A stretch of DNA of 64,000 nt, taken from NCBI RefSeq assembly GCF_003002955.1, contig NZ_PVTJ01000007.1, positions 124,001-188,000 on the forward strand, in the 5' to 3' direction. A program made the position numbers and the translations under genes. Position 1 is the stretch's first letter; each line of letters opens with the position of its first letter. Below, piece after piece: positions 60,696 to 64,000 of the stretch. This stretch comes from Glycomyces artemisiae. GTDB taxonomy: Bacteria; Actinomycetota; Actinomycetes; Mycobacteriales; Micromonosporaceae. Under the pieces are notes generated by a model that saw only the letters and a program-made list of their open reading frames with translations, had not been told where the DNA came from and made no database searches.

Positions 60696-61310
60696 GTGCC
60701 GGAGGAGACGGGGCGCCGCGAGCGCAAGAAGCAGCAGACCAGGCGGAACCTGATCGAGACGGCCGCGCGGCTGTTCGCCGAGCGCGGCTACGAGGCGACC
60801 GGCGTCGCCGACATCGCCGAGGCGGCCGACGTCAGCAAGCGCACGTTCTTCCTGCACTTCCCGACCAAGGAGGACGTCCTCATCAGCGACGGCCGGGCCC
60901 GGCTCGACCTGGCGCTGCGGGTGATCGAGGAGCGCGAACCGGACGCGCCGCTGCGGGACGTCCTCGCCCGGTCCCTGACCGCGATGATCGACGACACGGC
61001 CGCCCGCGACCTCCCGAGCGGCATGGCGGCGCTCCGCGCCCGCCTCATCGCCGACTCCCCCGCCGTGCGGGCGCGCCTCCTGCACGCCGTGTTCACCGCC
61101 CAGGCCCGCATCGCGGAGGCCCTGCACGAGGCGTACCCGGACGTCCTCGACCGCACCACCGCCCCGAGCATCGTCGGCGCCGTCGTAGGCGCGGTCAGCG
61201 CAGCGGCCGTCGCAAGCCTCCAGGACGGCGACTCGGCGGCCGAGACGACCGCGGCGATGCGCCGCGCGGCAGAGATCGGGCTGTCGGCACTGGACGCACT
61301 CGGCGAGTGA
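60696..61310 (+). CDS. TetR-family transcriptional regulator
   Basis: A 204-aa TetR protein. The HTH is [20 protein letters not shown], then [20 protein letters not shown] and [16 protein letters not shown]. The start is the GTG at 60696, placed 6 nt after a TATGCT -10 box (leaderless); the frame extends upstream to 60612 but that would lie within the operator. It is divergent from the Lys-less SDR and presumably controls it through the palindrome at 60629-60672. The ligand is unknown. Confidence 0.9.
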   Translation: MPEETGRRERKKQQTRRNLIETAARLFAERGYEATGVADIAEAADVSKRTFFLHFPTKEDVLISDGRARLDLALRVIEEREPDAPLRDVLARSLTAMIDDTAARDLPSGMAALRARLIADSPAVRARLLHAVFTAQARIAEALHEAYPDVLDRTTAPSIVGAVVGAVSAAAVASLQDGDSAAETTAAMRRAAEIGLSALDALGE

Positions 61311-61438
61311 AGTTCGGGCCTCATTTGGGGCTCATCGGGGCGAACAGCTCGTGCACAGCGCCCGCGCAACGCCCGCGCAACGGCCGCGACGGGAAACGCG
61401 ATTGCCTCGGAGCGCGCCTCGATGACACGCTGCGGGGC

Positions 61439-61999
61439 ATGGCCTCCCCGTATGAGATCCGCGCCGACTTCGACGCCCGCACCATCGTCGTCTACCAGGC
61501 GTATGCGCCCGCGATCGCCGATGCGGCGCTGCGCGCCGGGCGGTTCACCGCGCCGTTCTCGTTCAACCGGATGACGTGGATCAAGCCGTCGTTCCTGTGG
61601 CTCATGCACCGCAGCAACTGGGCCCGCAAGTCCGGTCAGGAGCGCATCCTCGCCGTGCGGATCACCCGGGACGGCTGGGAGGAGGCGCTCGCGAGCGCCG
61701 CGCTCACCACCGGCGATCCGGCCGCGCTCGCCAAGGCCGCCGTCCACGTCCAGTGGGACCCCGAGCGCTCGGTCCGCGGCGCCGCGCTCAACCACTACAG
61801 CATCCAGGTCGGCGTCGGCCGCCACCTGATCCGCGCCTTCGCCGAGGAGTGGACGGTGTCCCTGACCGACCTCACGCCGCAGGTCCGCAAGGCGGCCGAC
61901 CTGATCCAGAGCGGCGGCGCCGCGAAGGCGCAGCGCCTGCTGCCGCCCGAGCGCGCCTACCCGCTCCCGGCCGATCTGGAACGGCGCCTGCGCCCCTGA
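61439..61999 (+). CDS. DUF4291 family protein
   Basis: A 186-aa protein matching DUF4291. It starts with [20 protein letters not shown], has the conserved [20 protein letters not shown] with WARK, continues with [15 protein letters not shown] and [13 protein letters not shown], and ends with [20 protein letters not shown]. The family is widespread in bacteria and eukaryotes, but no activity is established. The ATG at 61439 lacks a clear ribosome site. It lies 128 bp downstream of the TetR gene on the same strand and may be a separate unit. Confidence 0.85.
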   Translation: MASPYEIRADFDARTIVVYQAYAPAIADAALRAGRFTAPFSFNRMTWIKPSFLWLMHRSNWARKSGQERILAVRITRDGWEEALASAALTTGDPAALAKAAVHVQWDPERSVRGAALNHYSIQVGVGRHLIRAFAEEWTVSLTDLTPQVRKAADLIQSGGAAKAQRLLPPERAYPLPADLERRLRP

Positions 62000-62047
62000 C
62001 ACCCCGGTCTTGACAACGCTCCACGATGTGCGACACCGCTCGAAGGG

Positions 62048-62593
62048 CTACCGGTATTCGTTGAAGCGCAGGGTGTTGCTGAACGGGTCGGTGACGGTCA
62101 TGGAGCGGGCGTTCCAGGGCTCCGTCTCGATGCCGGGGTTCAGGTTGGGGTAGTCCTTGGCGCTGAGTTCGCGGTGGAAGGCGTCGAGGCCGGTCATGGG
62201 GACGAAGACGACGGTGCCGGGGCTGCCGTCGCCGTGGTGCTCGCTCAGGTGGAAGACCGTGCGGCCGCGTTCGATCTGCATGTAGAGGGGCAGGCCGTCC
62301 TCGAAGCGGTGCTCCCAGGCGAGGGTGAAGCCGAGGTAGTCGAGGTAGAACTCCCTGGCCTTCTCGACGGAGAAGATCCGCAGGACCGGGGTGGGGGCCT
62401 GCAAGGCGATGCCGTCCGTGTTCTGGTGCTCGACCGCGCTGAGTTCGGCGGCGAGGATGTTCCAGTTGCCGAATCCGAACTGGGCCGCCACGATTTCGAG
62501 GCTCTGGCTGTGGGTCACGTCGGCCAGGCCGAGGCGGGCCAGTTCGGCACGGAGGGCCTTGGCCATGGCCTTGGCGTCGCGGAAGTCGCGCAT
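62048..62593 (-). CDS. glyoxalase-superfamily (VOC) protein with N-terminal helical domain
   Basis: A 181-aa protein. Residues 1-55 (RDFRDAKAMAKALRAELARL, then HSQSLEIVAAQFGFGNWNIL) form the helical domain seen in a subgroup annotated as glyoxalase superfamily. Residues 65-180 form a VOC domain (FYLDYLGFTLAWEHRFEDGL, VFHLSEHHGDGSPGTVVFVP, VTDPFSNTLRFNE), like bleomycin-resistance-type proteins. AAGGACG precedes the ATG at 62593. It may bind or modify a toxic small molecule; the ligand is unknown. It is divergent from the sulfatase-activation operon across 255 bp. Confidence 0.86.
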   Translation of the reverse strand: MRDFRDAKAMAKALRAELARLGLADVTHSQSLEIVAAQFGFGNWNILAAELSAVEHQNTDGIALQAPTPVLRIFSVEKAREFYLDYLGFTLAWEHRFEDGLPLYMQIERGRTVFHLSEHHGDGSPGTVVFVPMTGLDAFHRELSAKDYPNLNPGIETEPWNARSMTVTDPFSNTLRFNEYR

Positions 62594-62769
62594 GATGTCG
62601 TCCTTCGTAGGGCGAAAGCCGTGGTCAGTGCCTGCGTTGCTGACGGGTTCGCCACTGGGAAGGGTCCGAACCGGCGCGAATCGCGATGCGTTCACCATGC
62701 CCGAGCGGGCGCAGGCGGCCGGCCGCATCAGCCGCAGCCGAGTATAGCGGGCAAGAGTAATCGATAATT

Positions 62770-62793
62770 CCCATAGGATAAGTTGACTATGGG
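62770..62793. promoter_or_regulatory. inverted repeat overlapping the FGE/sulfatase promoter
   Basis: CCCATAG (62770-62776) and CTATGGG (62787-62793) are perfect 7-bp arms with a 10-bp spacer. They cover the -35 element, so a repressor bound here would block the operon. Confidence 0.65.
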
Positions 62794-62811
62794 CGCGGCC
62801 CGGCATAGGCT
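62783..62811 (+). promoter_or_regulatory. sigma-70-type promoter of the FGE/sulfatase operon
   Basis: TTGACT (62783-62788), a 17-bp spacer and TAGGCT (62806-62811) match the housekeeping consensus well. The expected start is 30 nt before the FGE ATG. Confidence 0.75.
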
Positions 62812-62848
62812 GGTGCCGCGCCATAGCCGTCTCATCTCAGGGAGCCCC

Positions 62849-63763
62849 ATGGATTCGTGTTGCGCCCCAGGACGTCCCGTGCGCTCGTCAGGTCGAGCGC
62901 CTGCGGCCGCCGCGCTCGCGGTCCGGGCCGCGGACTTGATCGGGCTCGACGGCGGGGTCTTCCTCATGGGCGCCGAGGACGGCATCGGGCATCCGAAGGA
63001 CGCCGAGGGGCCGGTGCGGCGGGTCGAGTTGTCGCCGTTCCGGATCGCGGCCACGACGGTCACGGTCGAGCAGTTCGCCGGGTTCGTCGACGCGACCGGG
63101 TACAAGACCGAGGCCGAGGACTTCGGATACTCGTTCGTGTTCGACGGGTTCCTCGACCCGCGCATCGCCGAGGTCTCGCCGCGCGTCCCGACCGCGCCGT
63201 GGTGGCGCTCGGTCGACGGCGCCACCTGGCGGGCCCCGGAGGGCCCCGGCTCCGACACTGAAGAGCGCGGCGACCACCCCGTCACCCACGTCTCCTGGAA
63301 CGACGCGCAGGCGTACTGCGCCTGGTCGGGCACGCGCCTGCCCACCGAGGCCGAGTGGGAGTTCGCCGCCCGGGGCGGGCTCGAACAGGCCGTCTACCCC
63401 TGGGGCGACGAGTTCGAGCCGGACGGCCGACACCGCGCGAACATCTGGCGCGGCGACTTCCCGAGGGAGAACACCGCAGCGGACGGGTACCTCGCCACGG
63501 CTCCCGCGAAGTCGTTCGAGCCCAACGGGTTCGGCCTGTACAACACGGTGGGGAACGTCTGGGAGTGGACCGCCGACTGGTTCGGTCGCGACCACGCCCC
63601 CGGCCTCGACCCGCGCGGCCCCGAGCAGGGGCGGGCCAAGGCCATGCGCGGCGGCTCCCACATGTGCCACGACTCGTACTGCAACCGCTACCGGGTCGCG
63701 GCCCGGTCCGCGAACACCCCGGACAGCTCCAGCGGCAACGTCGGCTTCCGCGTCGCCGCATAG
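62849..63763 (+). CDS. formylglycine-generating sulfatase-activating enzyme
   Basis: A 304-aa enzyme of the FGE/SUMF1 family that oxidises the active-site Cys of sulfatases to formylglycine, with copper and oxygen. Typical elements are GGVFLMGAEDGIGHPKDAEG, HPVTHVSWNDAQAYCAWSGT, RLPTEAEWEFAARGG, GNVWEWTADWF and, near the C-terminus, GGSHMCHDSYCNRYRVAAR, which carries both catalytic cysteines. GGAG lies 4 nt upstream of the ATG at 62849. It is 27 bp upstream of a sulfatase gene, its evident substrate. The N-terminal segment MDSCCAPGRPVR has an extra CC pair of unknown importance. Confidence 0.94.
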   Translation: MDSCCAPGRPVRSSGRAPAAAALAVRAADLIGLDGGVFLMGAEDGIGHPKDAEGPVRRVELSPFRIAATTVTVEQFAGFVDATGYKTEAEDFGYSFVFDGFLDPRIAEVSPRVPTAPWWRSVDGATWRAPEGPGSDTEERGDHPVTHVSWNDAQAYCAWSGTRLPTEAEWEFAARGGLEQAVYPWGDEFEPDGRHRANIWRGDFPRENTAADGYLATAPAKSFEPNGFGLYNTVGNVWEWTADWFGRDHAPGLDPRGPEQGRAKAMRGGSHMCHDSYCNRYRVAARSANTPDSSSGNVGFRVAA

Positions 63764-63790
63764 CAATCGACCACAACTGAAGGACTCCCC

Positions 63791-64000
63791 ATGTCGAACC
63801 GCACCTCCCGCCGCGCCGTCCTCGCCCTCGGCGGCGCGATCGCCGGGACGGCGGCCCTGCCCGCCGCAGCCGCAGCCGCAGCCCAGGACGCCGAGCGGCC
63901 GAACATCCTCTGGCTCGTCGCCGAGGACCACAGCCCGTTCCTCGGCGCGTACGGCGACGACCAGGCACAGACGCCCACTTTGGACGCACTGGCCGAGCGG
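63791..64000 (+). CDS. sulfatase, N-terminal fragment (cut by right edge)
   Basis: The first 70 codons of a sulfatase are visible. A twin-arginine signal (TSRRAVLALGGAIAGTAA) with an Ala-rich cleavage region is followed by the mature start RPNILWLVAEDHSPFLGAYG and TPTLDALAER. This is the family's N-terminal metal-site region with its DH in place of the usual DD. The Cys-x-Pro-x-Arg formylglycine motif lies beyond the window. AAGGA lies 8 nt upstream of the ATG, 27 bp after the FGE stop. Tat export of the folded, already modified enzyme would fit cytoplasmic activation by the FGE. The substrate is probably a sulfated glycan, by family only. Confidence 0.9.
   Translation, partial: MSNRTSRRAVLALGGAIAGTAALPAAAAAAAQDAERPNILWLVAEDHSPFLGAYGDDQAQTPTLDALAER

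Overview
The window is high-GC, densely coded DNA from a filamentous-type actinomycete (Actinomycetota). This rests on the strong G/C bias at third codon positions, GTG/TTG starts, many one-component regulators, F420-type and ECF-sigma genes, MsiK-type sugar importers lacking their own ATPase, a Tat-exported sulfatase, an LPxTG thioester adhesin and GNNT-N15-GGGTA stress promoters. A Glycomyces/Stackebrandtia-like genus would fit but cannot be proven from the sequence. I saw no tRNA, rRNA, CRISPR array, transposase or integrase. Both ends cut genes: a PucR-like regulator on the left and a sulfatase on the right.

Left part (1-8.5 kb): two alpha/beta hydrolases, one divergent from a TetR gene with two palindromic operators; an operon of two overlapping sigma-factor-like genes; a small membrane protein; a GNAT enzyme; a membrane-anchored NACHT NTPase; and a small secreted protein. 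From 8.5 to 21.8 kb lies the most unusual part. Six transcription units encode a type VII-secretion-like pair, an FAD oxidoreductase plus ECF sigma factor with a His-rich repeat, a tandem-HTH/NB-ARC/TPR regulator, a 13-codon microORF followed by a hairpin, an MFS transporter and a membrane-anchored protein, a second membrane protein with an exported domain, and a polytopic membrane protein plus a large TPR protein. Every one of these units has a copy of a 17-bp direct repeat (TTGGAATNCGYTGSAAY) in its upstream region, and I saw no copy elsewhere. I infer one local regulon controlled by the NB-ARC protein, possibly with a peptide signal; this is the best candidate for an undescribed system.

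Middle (22-41 kb): an LPxTG thioester-domain adhesin, a single-pass acidic surface protein, a carbohydrate ABC importer with an FAD enzyme and divergent AraC regulator, an MFS/pyruvyltransferase operon with an IclR gene upstream, another AraC regulator, an EamA-glycosyltransferase fusion, an I36-M23 secreted peptidase, an alpha/beta hydrolase, and a zinc alcohol dehydrogenase divergent from a TetR gene. From 41.1 to 48.6 kb is a stress block: large catalase, pyruvate-oxidase-like enzyme, low-affinity iron permease-like protein, formaldehyde-dehydrogenase-like enzyme, hemerythrin and FUSC transporter. Five sigma-B/sigma-F-like promoters in this block point at these genes.

Right part (48.8-64 kb): a second carbohydrate ABC importer and an esterase tied to one TetR regulator through three copies of the same palindrome; an uncharacterised protein with an Asn-rich strand; an XRE/F420-reductase-like pair; a membrane protein with a PH-like fold; a LysR/zinc-ribbon/SDR group; an SDR lacking the catalytic lysine divergent from a TetR gene with a 13-bp-arm operator; a DUF4291 protein; a VOC protein; and a formylglycine-generating enzyme directly upstream of a Tat sulfatase. 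At least five genes, mostly regulators, appear to be leaderless, with a -10 hexamer exactly 6 nt before the start codon.
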